Shown here one piece after another: positions 26,162-36,600 of a stretch of DNA of 64,000 nt. A program made the translations under genes and the position numbers. This DNA is from Pseudoalteromonas sp. 3D05 (GTDB lineage Bacteria > Pseudomonadota > Gammaproteobacteria > Enterobacterales > Alteromonadaceae), in contig NZ_PDUS01000001.1 in NCBI RefSeq assembly GCF_002723455.1, forward strand, positions 68,991 to 132,990. Direction: 5' to 3'. Positions within the stretch are counted from its first letter, which is position 1. Each line of letters opens with the position of its first letter. The notes under the pieces were generated by a model. That model worked only from the letters and a program-made list of their open reading frames with translations, searched no databases and was not told the origin of the DNA.

Positions 26162-27405
26162 CACTGCTTCACCTGCTTTACGCTCACGTCTAGGGTCATT
26201 TTTTTGAATAAAGTCACACTCGCTAACAACAGGCAAATTGGCACAAGTGTTAAATAAAATGCGTGCTGACCACTAAATCTATCAAAGATAAAGCCTGTTA
26301 GAATCGATCCCGTTGTCCCGCCAAGCGCTGAAAAAACCACGATTAATCCCGTCATAGCTGCTTGTTGGTGTGCCGCTAGAGCGCTCAACATAACTGAATT
26401 AAGTAATGGATAAAGCGGAGCCATAAAAAACCCAATCAATGGCAACATATAGGCTGAAAAAGGCACATCAAACACGCTCTGCACTTGGCTGCCATCAATA
26501 TTATGAGTGAGTGGTAACACTAAAAGAACAAGCCCAGCCATTGCGATTAAGCAACCAATCAACAAGCTATACCAACCAATAAAACGCAGTAACTGCCCTG
26601 CCACCAGCCGGCCTATTGCCAGCGCACCGGCAAATATACTCGCCAGCTGTATACTCACATCAACCGGCAACTTAAGTACTTGGTTGTTAAAGGTAGGCAA
26701 CCAAGTGCCCACGCCTTGCTCAATTAATACATATAAAAATGCACTAATAATAAAAATAAGCACCAAAGGTTTATAAGCAAGTGCCAACATGTCTAAAAAA
26801 GCACGCCATTGACTACTAGGCAGTGTTTCTTTTTGAGGTGATTGAATTGGTGAAAAAAGAACACTAATAAATGCAATGCCTACTAGCCCAGCTAAAAGGT
26901 AATACACATTTAACCACGATGCGCCTGAGTTATTGCCGCTACCGATAAAGCTTGAAAACACCCAATAACCAGACAACACGCCGACCATAAAAATACCTTC
27001 AATGGTATTGAGTAGCGCAGAGTGCTTATTTGCATCGTTAGTAACCTGCCCAATCACTGAGTAAACCGAAATTTTCATAATTGCAAAGCTGCAACCAATT
27101 ACAGCGAATAAAAGCTTGAACACATAAAACTGTGCAATAGATGGCACCACTAAACATATTAGTGTCACCGCGCCCAAGGCGACTAGCATTGCAAATTTAT
27201 AACCCACCCTGGGAATAAACGATGCAACAGCAAACGAAAAAACAGCGATTGATAAGTCTTTATAACCTTCTAAAACAGAGGCTTGTGTTTTAGTAATATC
27301 AAAACTGTTGATAGCTTGTAAAATGACAGTGCCGACGCTATTAAGCAATATTGCAAACACAAAGTAGCTGCATGCCAAGCCTATGGTTATTCTTAAAAGG
27401 TTCAT
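26161..27405 (-). CDS. MFS transporter, probable trehalose importer
   Basis: A 414-residue inner-membrane protein with about 12 helices (for example ITIGLACSYFVFAILLNSVG at the start). It forms an operon with the trehalase gene (stop and start overlap by one base) and is preceded by a 22-bp LacI-type operator at 27453-27474. It is related in type to sugar permeases of the FucP/GlcP group, but the substrate is inferred from the trehalase. Together with the receptor at 28784 it gives a complete path for the sugar through both membranes. Confidence 0.87.
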   Translation of the reverse strand: MNLLRITIGLACSYFVFAILLNSVGTVILQAINSFDITKTQASVLEGYKDLSIAVFSFAVASFIPRVGYKFAMLVALGAVTLICLVVPSIAQFYVFKLLFAVIGCSFAIMKISVYSVIGQVTNDANKHSALLNTIEGIFMVGVLSGYWVFSSFIGSGNNSGASWLNVYYLLAGLVGIAFISVLFSPIQSPQKETLPSSQWRAFLDMLALAYKPLVLIFIISAFLYVLIEQGVGTWLPTFNNQVLKLPVDVSIQLASIFAGALAIGRLVAGQLLRFIGWYSLLIGCLIAMAGLVLLVLPLTHNIDGSQVQSVFDVPFSAYMLPLIGFFMAPLYPLLNSVMLSALAAHQQAAMTGLIVVFSALGGTTGSILTGFIFDRFSGQHAFYLTLVPICLLLASVTLFKKMTLDVSVKQVKQ

Positions 27406-27452
27406 GTGTGTTACCTAATGTTGGTTTCTTTTAGCATAGTGTAGTGAAAAAC

Positions 27453-27474
27453 AAAATGCAAACGTTTGCATTTT
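27453..27474. promoter_or_regulatory. LacI-type operator before the trehalose transporter gene
   Basis: Perfect 22-bp palindrome with core TGCAAACGTTTGCA, 48 bp before the transporter start. The same core recurs at 28662-28675 before the receptor gene, so both transcripts are likely controlled by the LacI protein encoded between them. Confidence 0.87.
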
Positions 27475-27515
27475 ATGGCCACTAGATCCCCCATTTTATG
27501 GGTTTATGATGCAAA

Positions 27516-28523
27516 TCACGGTTTCGTTGACTGGCGATTTATAAGTTCTATTTCAATAACTTGTGAATCTGAAGGCTGCCCTTGCAGTTGTGTCAGTAAT
27601 TTTTCGACTAAAATAACCGACGCTAGTTGCGTATTTTGCTTGATACTGGAAAGGGATGGGTGACTAATATCTGCCATGGCAATATCATCAAAACCCACTA
27701 ATGCAACATCGTTTGGAATGCTTATATAACGCTCTTTCAACGCTTTCATTGCACCCAGCGCCACCATATCACTGCATGCAACAATACCATCAAAGCATAA
27801 ACCATTTTTCAGTAGTAGTGCGTTAATTCCTTTGTATGCTGCACCACTGGTAATATCTATAGACACCACGTCTGGCGAATAGTTAGCAGCTTTCATAGCA
27901 GCTAAATACCCCCGGTAGCGCTCGCCGATTTCGCCATGCGCAGGATCACCCAAGAACACAATATTTTTCGCCCCACCAGTAATTAAATGCTCAGTTGCAA
28001 TGCGACCGCCAACAAAGTTATCACTGCCGACAACAGGGTAATTACAATGCGTTTTAGGGTCGCCCCATACCACTAGTGGAACGCCAGCGGCGGCTGCAGC
28101 TTCAATATTGCTAGGGTCTTTTCCCTGCCCTACGACGATGATGCCATCAGCACGGCGGCTATTGATAAAGTAGTTTGCCCAATCATCTCCGGCCATAAAG
28201 GAGTTGGATAGCAACAGCTCGAGGCCTTGTTTATTTAAAGCGAGGTTAATCTCCCCCACAACCTTCAATAAAAAAGGGTCATTAATAGACTGCTCAGTGC
28301 CACTGTCAAAGTTAATAATAACGGCAACAACATTGGTTTTTTGCGTACGTAAACGACTAGCAGCGGTATTTAAACTAAAGTTATGTTGCTTTGCTAGCTG
28401 CTTTAACTTATCTCTCGTTTCCTTCTTTATCAATGGGTTATCATTCAACGCACGAGAAACTGTCGAGGTAGATACCCCCGCGAGCTTAGCTAAGTCTGCT
28501 AACTTAAGTTGTTTATTATTCAT
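27516..28523 (-). CDS. LacI-family repressor of the trehalose locus
   Basis: About 335 residues. The helix-turn-helix is at the start (LADLAKLAGVSTSTVSRALN), followed by a hinge (SRLRTQKTN) and a ligand-binding domain (about 60-330). ATG at 28523 is preferred over an upstream TTG at 28562 because it places the helix-turn-helix at the usual distance; AAGGAAGG lies 14 bases before it, a little far. Its two likely operators carry TGCAAACGTTTGCA. Gene neighbours point to trehalose or a derivative as inducer. Confidence 0.88.
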   Translation of the reverse strand: MNNKQLKLADLAKLAGVSTSTVSRALNDNPLIKKETRDKLKQLAKQHNFSLNTAASRLRTQKTNVVAVIINFDSGTEQSINDPFLLKVVGEINLALNKQGLELLLSNSFMAGDDWANYFINSRRADGIIVVGQGKDPSNIEAAAAAGVPLVVWGDPKTHCNYPVVGSDNFVGGRIATEHLITGGAKNIVFLGDPAHGEIGERYRGYLAAMKAANYSPDVVSIDITSGAAYKGINALLLKNGLCFDGIVACSDMVALGAMKALKERYISIPNDVALVGFDDIAMADISHPSLSSIKQNTQLASVILVEKLLTQLQGQPSDSQVIEIELINRQSTKP

Positions 28524-28661
28524 TGCTAAGTACGGAACCTTCCTTATCTTGTGAGTTGGCAATATACCATTATTATTAAATTTAGGCTGCGACCTCTGCT
28601 TTAATTTTTATAATAAACATCACTGTGTATAAAAATAATACAAAAACAATGAAAAAGTAAT

Positions 28662-28675
28662 TGCAAACGTTTGCA
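28662..28675. promoter_or_regulatory. LacI-type operator between the repressor and receptor genes
   Basis: Perfect 14-bp palindrome TGCAAACGTTTGCA in the divergent region between the trehalose-locus repressor and the receptor gene, about 110 bp from the receptor start. It may also allow autoregulation of the repressor. Confidence 0.83.
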
Positions 28676-28783
28676 TAAAGTTCTAAGGTTTAAAAGAACT
28701 CAGTATTAACACAGTACAAAAATCAGTTAATGCTTTGTTATTTATATACTTATTAAATAACGAACAATAATAGGAACACCAAC

Positions 28784-31054
28784 ATGACAACAACACACAC
28801 ACCATGCATACTGGCATGCGCTGTTATTTTAGCGCTCAGTAATCAACACGCTTATGCACAACAAAATACCAATAATGATCAGTCAGCCACTACTGACAAA
28901 AACGTTGAGCGCATCATTGTTTCTGGTACCCCCGCAGGCATGGGCGTGCGAAAAATTGACGCAAGTTACGCTGTTACAAATATTGATGCTGAGCAGATCA
29001 TTAAATTATCGCCAAAGAGTACGGCTGATTTATTTAAAGCCGTGCCCGGTGTGTGGGTAGAAAGCTCAGGGGGTGAATCCGGTGCCAATGTGTTTGTAAG
29101 AGGTTTCCCTGGTGGTGGCGACGCGCCATTTTTAACCCTAAGCCTTGAAGGGTCGCCGATTTATCCTGCGCCAACACTCTCTTTTTTAGAAAACTCATCG
29201 CTGTTCAGAGTCGATGAAACCATTGAAACAATGGAAGCACTTCGTGGCGGCCCAAACCCAGTTGTGTCTAATGGGCAACCCGGGTTAACCACCAATTTTC
29301 GTTTAAAACGCGGCAGTGAAGACACCCAAGGGCTCTTCAAATACACCACATCAGATTATGGCCTACAACGTGTTGATAGCATGATAAGTGGTGAAATTAC
29401 GGACGATCTTTATTTTATGGTGGGCGGCTATGTAAAAAGCTCACCGGGCATACGTGATGCTGGTTTCACGTCTGAAAAAGGCAACCAGTTAACAATTAAC
29501 ATCACCAAAATGCTTGATAACGGTGAAATGAGTTTTTATACCCGTCAAACGGATGATCACGGCGCATGGTACTTACCCACGCCGTTAAATATAGACGGCA
29601 TTGATGCAGGCTATACACAGTTAGGCACGTTAAATCGCCAAGCAACTATTTATACAGGTCCTGACAATGACGCCCACCAAATTGACCTTGGTAATGGTCG
29701 CGGTTGGAAGGGTCATGTGTCGGGTGCCAGTGTAAAACTTGAGTTTGATAATGGTTGGGCGTTCTCAGACCGTTTTAATATGACAAAGGGCGATGCCAAC
29801 ACATTTGGTTTAGTACCCGCAGGCTCGGCAACAACGCTTGGCGAAGTGGCGAATAATGGGCTAACAGCCAGTGGAGCTGCCACAGGTCAAGTTTATAATA
29901 GTAATACAGCAGTACAACAACTGGGCCGCTGGGTTGTGCTCAAAGAAATAGACTCATTCACCAATGATTTGGCTTTTTCAAAACAATTCGATGATTTATC
30001 ACTCGCGCTTGGTTACTACACGGCAAACACATCGGCAAAAGATTGGTGGAGCTTAGGTAACATCGCTTACCATGTACTAGAAGCTGGCGGCGAAATGCTC
30101 AACGATATTGCCTGTAATGCAGATACCCAAGGGTGTGGCTTTAATTACAATATTAATGCGACAGGTGATGCCCGCACAAATGCGTTTTACACCACAGCAC
30201 AATATAAACTCACCTCAGCCCTTACTTTAGATGGAGGCCTACGCCATGAAAACCATGATCTACAATACAGTGTTGACGAAGGGTTAGATGGCACAATTGA
30301 TAAAACCGTACAATACGATGAGAGCAAAACATCATGGACCACAGGTCTAAACTACTCCATTAACGATGACATGGGTGTATTTGCGCGCATTAACCGTGGT
30401 TATAAAATGCCTTATTTTGATGACTTCCGTGATAACTATGGCGCGTATCAAGGTGGTGAAAAACTGATAAAAGAAGTGACTCAAGCTGAGTTTGGTTACA
30501 AACTTATTACGCAAAGCACAGACTTTTTCGCCACATTTTTTACCAACGAAGTTAAAGGCGACACATTTGTAAGTCGCCCAGGCGTGCCCGCTGAGATTCT
30601 TACCAACGAAGCCTATGGTGTAGAACTTGATTATAACTATAATCACGCATCTGGGTTATCCGTTAATTTAAACTCAACGATTCAAGAAACCGAAATAACC
30701 AAAAGCCCTGACAACAAAGGTAACCAAAGTCAGCGTCAACCTAAATGGCAAATGCGTGTAACACCAAGCTATGACTTTGAATTAGATGGTATGTATGCCA
30801 CTTTATATGGCACGCTATCAGCGGTTGATGATCGGTTTGGTAATAACGAAAACACCGTCACACTTGATGGTTATGAAAAGTTAGATCTGGGCTTTATTCT
30901 TGAACCGATGGAAGGCATAAAGTTGCAAGTGGCAATTGATAACGTCACTGACGAGCAAGGTATCACCGAAGGCGATCCGCGTAATGCAGACGCATCAAAT
31001 GGACGTTACATTATGCCACGCACCACGCGCTTTAGTGTGAGTTACGAGTTTTAA
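28784..31054 (+). CDS. TonB-dependent receptor of the trehalose locus
   Basis: A 756-residue outer-membrane receptor. Signal peptide about 1-25 (ending HAYA), TonB-box-like ERIIVSGTPAG, plug domain (about 45-175, STADLFKAVPGVWVESSGGE, EALRGGPNPVVSNGQPG) and a barrel ending FSVSYEF with terminal Phe. It resembles the sucrose-locus receptor in plan. Substrate is inferred from the divergent repressor and the shared operator with the trehalase operon. A strong terminator follows. Confidence 0.88.
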   Translation: MTTTHTPCILACAVILALSNQHAYAQQNTNNDQSATTDKNVERIIVSGTPAGMGVRKIDASYAVTNIDAEQIIKLSPKSTADLFKAVPGVWVESSGGESGANVFVRGFPGGGDAPFLTLSLEGSPIYPAPTLSFLENSSLFRVDETIETMEALRGGPNPVVSNGQPGLTTNFRLKRGSEDTQGLFKYTTSDYGLQRVDSMISGEITDDLYFMVGGYVKSSPGIRDAGFTSEKGNQLTINITKMLDNGEMSFYTRQTDDHGAWYLPTPLNIDGIDAGYTQLGTLNRQATIYTGPDNDAHQIDLGNGRGWKGHVSGASVKLEFDNGWAFSDRFNMTKGDANTFGLVPAGSATTLGEVANNGLTASGAATGQVYNSNTAVQQLGRWVVLKEIDSFTNDLAFSKQFDDLSLALGYYTANTSAKDWWSLGNIAYHVLEAGGEMLNDIACNADTQGCGFNYNINATGDARTNAFYTTAQYKLTSALTLDGGLRHENHDLQYSVDEGLDGTIDKTVQYDESKTSWTTGLNYSINDDMGVFARINRGYKMPYFDDFRDNYGAYQGGEKLIKEVTQAEFGYKLITQSTDFFATFFTNEVKGDTFVSRPGVPAEILTNEAYGVELDYNYNHASGLSVNLNSTIQETEITKSPDNKGNQSQRQPKWQMRVTPSYDFELDGMYATLYGTLSAVDDRFGNNENTVTLDGYEKLDLGFILEPMEGIKLQVAIDNVTDEQGITEGDPRNADASNGRYIMPRTTRFSVSYEF

Positions 31055-31074
31055 TCCCTCCTGTATTAATGCTT

Positions 31075-31106
31075 AAAGCCGCTTGATTTAAATAAGCGGC
31101 TTTTTT
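31075..31106 (+). terminator. Rho-independent terminator after the trehalose receptor gene
   Basis: Stem AAAGCCGCTT / AAGCGGCTTT with a 9-base loop and six T in the tail. Confidence 0.88.
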
Positions 31107-31148
31107 ATTGCGCTTTTAAACGAACACTATTAGTCACTAAAAGTTAAA

Positions 31149-31257
31149 TAACCTGAACTCAGCTTAAGAGATATAACAATGTACTGATATTAAATCACAA
31201 ATATATTTGTTCGTCTCCAGCCGCTGGCGATAGATGTATTATCCAGAGTTCAGGTTA
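31149..31257. repeat. 109-bp element with 12-bp terminal inverted repeats
   Basis: TAACCTGAACTC on the left and GAGTTCAGGTTA on the right are perfect inverse copies. The interior contains CAGCCGCTGGCG, which is itself partly palindromic. It lies in the 435-bp gene-free gap before the second subtilase. A small non-autonomous mobile repeat is likely, although no second copy is present in the window. Confidence 0.65.
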
Positions 31258-31489
31258 AATATATCGAATCAATTGCGTACATATCTACAATCAAAAAACT
31301 TGGATACCGACAATGACACGTATTCGCTACGTACTTAATATAAATACAAAAAACCCTAAAATAGAAAAATTTGTTTACACATATTTACATTTGAGTTAAT
31401 TAATTGTTAATTTAATGTTTACTTATTGTGCTTTCAAACTATCTTTTGGATTGCGTTTCAAACAATAACTATCCAAAAAGGATTAAGTA

Positions 31490-33343
31490 ATGCGTAAATT
31501 AAGTTCTCTAAGTTTTGCTGTACTCATCGGTTTATCTGCTGGCCAAACTCATGCTGCTGAATTGCTGAGCGTCGACACAAACCGAGCCATTGAAGGTAAA
31601 TATATCGTTGTGTTCAAAACCCCCACAGTGTTGAACACTCAAAGTAGTGATGCAATTGCTGACTTTGCCAGTACACAATCGGCAAGTTTAAGTAACCTTT
31701 ATAATGTTGATATTGCTCAAGAGTTTGGGGGCGTGTTAAACGGTGTTGTTATCAATGCATCTGCACAAAAAGTACAACAAATGCTTAGCAACCCAAATAT
31801 TGAATACATTGAACAAGATCAAATAATGTCGGTTGCACCGCTTGCCCAAACCAACGCAAATCAGCCAAATGCTATATGGGGTCTAGACCGAATTGATCAA
31901 CAATCCCTCCCTTTGAACTCAAACTATTATTATGATTTTGATGGCTCTGGCGTAACAGCCTATGTTATCGATACGGGTGTCCGTGTAAGTCATAATGAGT
32001 TCGGTAATCGTGCTTCTCATGGCTATGATTTTATTGACAATGACGCTGACGCAACTGATTGTAATGGTCATGGTACACACGTAGCAGGTACCATCGGAGG
32101 CAGTGCTTACGGGGTCGCTAAAAATGTAAATATAGTTGGTGTACGTGTATTAGGCTGTAACGGCTCTGGTTCAAATTCAGGGGTTATTGCAGGTATTAAC
32201 TGGGTAAAAAATAATGCCTCGGGTCCTTCAGTGGCAAACATGAGCTTAGGCGGAGGGGCATCACAGGCAACAGACGACGCAGTGAATAACGCCGTTGCAG
32301 CAGGTATTAGTTTTGTGGTGGCCGCGGGTAACGATAATAGAAACGCTTGTAATTACTCACCAGCACGCGCCGCAAATGCAATAACCGTTGGTTCCACAAC
32401 AAGTAGCGACAGTCGTTCTAGTTTTTCCAACTACGGAAATTGCTTAGATATATATGCACCTGGATCTAGCATAAAATCTGCATGGTACAATTCAAATTCG
32501 GCAACCAATACAATAAGTGGCACTTCGATGGCTGCCCCACATGTGGCAGGAGCCGTCGCATTATTCCTTGATGAGACTCCTAGTTTAAGTCCATCCCAGA
32601 TTGACACAAAACTCAGCCAGCGCAGCACAAAAAACACCGTCTCTGACGCCAAATCAGGCTCACCAAATGAGTTACTCTACACATTAGATGGCGGTGTTAT
32701 TGAGCCTCCCATCGAAAATGAATTAACCAATGGGCAAAGTGTAAGCGTGTCAGGTGCACAAGGTTCAAATACATTTTATAAGTTGACTGTGCCAGCTGGT
32801 AGCTCTGCACTCACTTTTGATATGAATGGTGGCTCAGGTGATGCTGATATGTATGTTCAAGTCGGGCAAAAACCATCCATAAATAGCTACAATTGCCGAC
32901 CTTACAAAAATGGCAACACAGAAAGTTGCTCATTCACAAATCCGCAAGCGGGTGACTGGTGGGTTATGCTCAATGGATACAGCCAATATAGTGGAGCTAA
33001 TTTAACCGGCACGTATGATGGTAATGCATCGTGTGGCAATAACTGCCTCACCAATGGCGTACCAATAAATGGACTTGCTGGCTCACAAAGCCAAGAGCTA
33101 GTTTATACCATTGACGTGCCAGCCAATGCTGTATTGAATGTCAGCATGTCGGGTGGCACAGGCGATGCAGACTTGTATGTTCGAAAAGGCGCTCAACCGA
33201 CTACGAATAATTTCGACTGCCGCCCTTATCTAAACGGTAACAATGAAACCTGTAGCTTAAATTCAGGACAAGGTGGCAAGTACTACATAACTTTACGAGG
33301 GTATACAGCATTTTCAGGTACAAGTATTGTGGCATCTTACTAA
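31490..33343 (+). CDS. Secreted subtilase (proteinase K type) with two PPC domains
   Basis: A 617-residue secreted serine protease. Signal peptide about 1-22, I9 propeptide (about 36-115), S8 domain (about 125-400) with Asp161 (YVIDTGVRVSHNEFG), His194 (NGHGTHVAG) and Ser346 (SGTSMAAPHVAG), then two PPC domains (about 412-500 and 525-615), each with GSGDADMYV or GTGDADLYV and a Cys pair. Such PPC domains are often cut off on maturation. The PPC units closely resemble the one in the M9 collagenase at 2285, suggesting shared ancestry of the modules. It is transcribed alone. Confidence 0.93.
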   Translation: MRKLSSLSFAVLIGLSAGQTHAAELLSVDTNRAIEGKYIVVFKTPTVLNTQSSDAIADFASTQSASLSNLYNVDIAQEFGGVLNGVVINASAQKVQQMLSNPNIEYIEQDQIMSVAPLAQTNANQPNAIWGLDRIDQQSLPLNSNYYYDFDGSGVTAYVIDTGVRVSHNEFGNRASHGYDFIDNDADATDCNGHGTHVAGTIGGSAYGVAKNVNIVGVRVLGCNGSGSNSGVIAGINWVKNNASGPSVANMSLGGGASQATDDAVNNAVAAGISFVVAAGNDNRNACNYSPARAANAITVGSTTSSDSRSSFSNYGNCLDIYAPGSSIKSAWYNSNSATNTISGTSMAAPHVAGAVALFLDETPSLSPSQIDTKLSQRSTKNTVSDAKSGSPNELLYTLDGGVIEPPIENELTNGQSVSVSGAQGSNTFYKLTVPAGSSALTFDMNGGSGDADMYVQVGQKPSINSYNCRPYKNGNTESCSFTNPQAGDWWVMLNGYSQYSGANLTGTYDGNASCGNNCLTNGVPINGLAGSQSQELVYTIDVPANAVLNVSMSGGTGDADLYVRKGAQPTTNNFDCRPYLNGNNETCSLNSGQGGKYYITLRGYTAFSGTSIVASY

Positions 33344-33369
33344 CTACAAATAACAGTTAATAAATGCAC

Positions 33370-33467
33370 TAGGGTCTGTTTACTTTTCAAGGTTAAATTT
33401 ACAGCAGTCTGTTTGGTATTTAGGCAAGACAGAACAAATTTCAATCCGAAAAGATAAACAAACCCTA
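33370..33467 (+). repeat. MITE-like element, family 1, internally deleted copy C
   Basis: A 98-bp derivative bounded by TAGGGTCTGTTTACTTTT and AAACAAACCCTA. Its left part (CAGCAGTCTGTTTGGTATTTAGG, given in two pieces here: CAGCAGTCTGTTTGG and TATTTAGGCAAG) matches one end of the full copies and its right part (AACAAATTTCAATCC) matches the other end, so the middle has been lost. Confidence 0.8.
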
Positions 33468-33504
33468 GCCAAATAAGGCCTATTCTCATAGGCCTTATTT
33501 GGCT
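33467..33504. terminator. Strong bidirectional hairpin
   Basis: A perfect 17-bp stem (33467-33483 with 33488-33504) around the loop TCTC; the arm begins AGCCAAATAAGGCC. It abuts the MITE remnant and lies between the ends of two converging genes. Confidence 0.85.
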
Positions 33505-33603
33505 ATATATCTAAACCACCTCAGTAAAAAGCGTCCACTCTCCTGCCACTATTTAAAGATAAGCGAGTATTTTTCTTTTGCGGCGCGCACCCTTTACGCA
33601 ATT

Positions 33604-36600
33604 TTACAAAATCAATTCATCTATTAACCTACTATCTTGTGGTTCAACTTGCTCTTTCAATGTAAGAATAAAGTCCATTGAAGTTGCAGGGCTATTAGGG
33701 TGAGCATGATTTTCCCATACTGAGTTAAGTGCCTTAATTATCGCTTCATCGCCTATTTCTTTCCTTAATTTTGCAAATGCGATAGTGGCTTTTGAGTATT
33801 GATCGTAGTTTTTTGTTGAATCAATTAACGCCATTTGGGCGGTAATATCCATACGTGATGCTTGCTTGTAACGTTTTGTTTCATACTCAACTAATGCATT
33901 CATAGCGGCTTTACCGTAGCGTTTTTCTATCACCACTAATTCGATATATTTTGCCATCGATTCAACTAAAAACGCACTGTCAGCAGGCACGCTATTGCCT
34001 ATATCATGGCCAAACCATTGATGAGCGGTTTCATGCACTGCACGGCGATAACGCTGATCAAAACCGGCATCATCGCTTGGTCGTGCCCTAAAACCAACGG
34101 TATCTTCAATTAATATTATTTGTGGCAAGGCATACCCTGTGCCCCCAAAGGATGGGGCCGCAATTATGCTCAATTGCTTTGGTTTGTAAGCAACAACATT
34201 ATTTTTAAACCAATCAAGTGTGTCTATCATTGCATGAAAGTTAACGGCAATTGCATCTGAGCGCTCAATCAGCTGTTGTTTTTTTACAAGAACTTGTAAG
34301 GTAACATCATCATGCTTTTTGGTTTCTGCAGTAAAAGGCACGGTTAGCCAAGCTGGTAAGTTATTAATTTCAGTTAATGTTTTAAACTCAAATATCTCAC
34401 GTTCCCGTTCACGTTGATGCGCTATTTGCTTGCCCTGCGTCACAACATGATACCCCGCTGCCGTTGATATTTTGCTCGACATCGTGATACGCTCATAGTG
34501 TTTAGGCCTTTTATTCTGCTCATTAAATAATGTTGAAGCTAATGGCCGTGCCTTTTGTTGCAAACCATATTGAGCGCGTAACTGTGTATCGGTAAGCTCA
34601 TAATTAACTTGATAGCCAATGGTTGGCAACGCAGGAACCGCACGAATATAACTAAATTCAGGCGTAATTATTTGATGCCCACCAGCAGGCCACAAGGTTC
34701 TTTGATGAACCTCAAAGTGTGTTGTTAATTGCCGTGTTTCACGTGGCTTTAATGCAACATCAAACTCATACACAGCTTGATTTAACTCAGGGTAAAACGC
34801 AATTTGGCTTGCGCCAGCAATCTTTACATCCGCCCATTTATAAAACCCAGCCCTGCCAACTAAAATTTGCTTAATAGCCGTTGGATGACGATTTTTTAAG
34901 GTGTACGTTAGATCAAACTTAACAAACTGCTGCTGCGGATAAAAATCAATTTTTGCATCAAGATGGCTAACTTGTGGTTGCAACTTATGCTGCCAATCTA
35001 CAAAGTTCTTTTCATAATTGGCTTTAAACGCTTCACGCTTATGTGAATTGGTAAGGGGCTTTTCATCAACTAAACGTAGGTGTAATTGCACAAATAAACC
35101 AACGCAGAGCAACACTGGCATTATTAGCCATGCATCTTTTCGCACAACTGCACGCCTATCCAGCCCCGTACCGCGATGACTAAATACACACGTTAGCAAT
35201 ATAAAACTTATACCGGCCAGCAACCACACCCGCATATAAGGCCAATAACTGCTGATACTTGCCCGATAACCCCAAAACTCACTCGGTGGCTGCAATGGCG
35301 CCCAAGCTAGGCTCCAAAATGTGTGTGTGAGTCCTAAATAAGTCATAACGGGAGTAAATTTTAGCAACAGCATCACAAAAACGATTGCTCCTGCAACCAG
35401 TGTTGAGCGACAAATATTAAATACACATACCGTTACCCAGCCAATTAGCATCAGGGGCAGTGACGTTAAACACAAAACATATACATGGTCGTAAGCGTCA
35501 TATTGGCTATCAATAAACCACTGCGCTAAAGAGGCTCCCACAAAACTCATTGTTGAAAAAGTAATAACCAGAGTAGCCAATACCAATAATTGACTATATA
35601 AAATTGTGTTCGTTTTGATAGGTGTTGCTGCGATTAGCTCAGCCATATTAAAGCGCCGTGCATAACAACTGATTTGCCAGCTCCAAAGCACCATCAGCAA
35701 ACACCCAAACAGTATTTGCATATCAAATGCATAGTGACTAATTGCATCGATACTGGTTGTTGCATTGATTACACTCAATGGCTCTGCATAAGCAGCAGAA
35801 GAGGCTACGCTATTAAACAACATGACTGGACAAGCGAATAAAACGATCCATGTTATTGGATGCTTTAACACATTGAAAAGCGCGACTTTATAAAATGTGA
35901 TAAATATCGCTAGACCATGACTTTGTGCAGCCGCAGGTCGGTACGAGGCATTTGCTACTTTAACGTGTTGTAGCTTGCTCACTGCATTTTTTACTGGCTT
36001 ATTAAACAAGTTAGACTGATTACTTGCAACAGCGCTAAAATAAATAAGACTTGTGAGTAATAATATCAGCACCCGATTAAAAGCGACAATCCAGCCTTGT
36101 GGTTCACTAAAGCTAGCTATAATCGCGGTGTATGCGAAAGGGTCTAACCATATAAACAGTTGATAGCTAGTTTCATTAATAATACTACTGCCCGCCAGTA
36201 TTGGGTTACCAGTAACACTTGCAAGTAGTAAGTAGCCAATCCATAAAACTGCAAATACAACATAATTCACCAAAGCACTGCTGAACTTTTGACAAAACCA
36301 CAGGGCAATGACACTGAGCAAACACGCATTAGGAAACAACATAAAAAGGCTATTAACAAACAGTAGATTAATAATATGCCAGTCAAACCCGTTACTGAGT
36401 AACTGTGTTACAACCACCAGCATGCTAATAAACGCAATCGCAAACACACACATCACCAAAGCGCTCAAACGTAACCAAGCTCGCTTTCTAAAAGTAATAG
36501 GAGTCGCTGCTACAAGCTCGTGCATATTGTGTATTTGATCACGTAAAAAAATTGTCGGTGCAAGCGCGCCTGTCAGTAAAGCTAGTTGCATCATTTGTAG

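Noticed and set aside
33520..33540. CTAAACCACCTCAG resembles the family 2 MITE end
   Set aside because: Only about 14 bases match and no partner end is nearby; too short to call a second copy.
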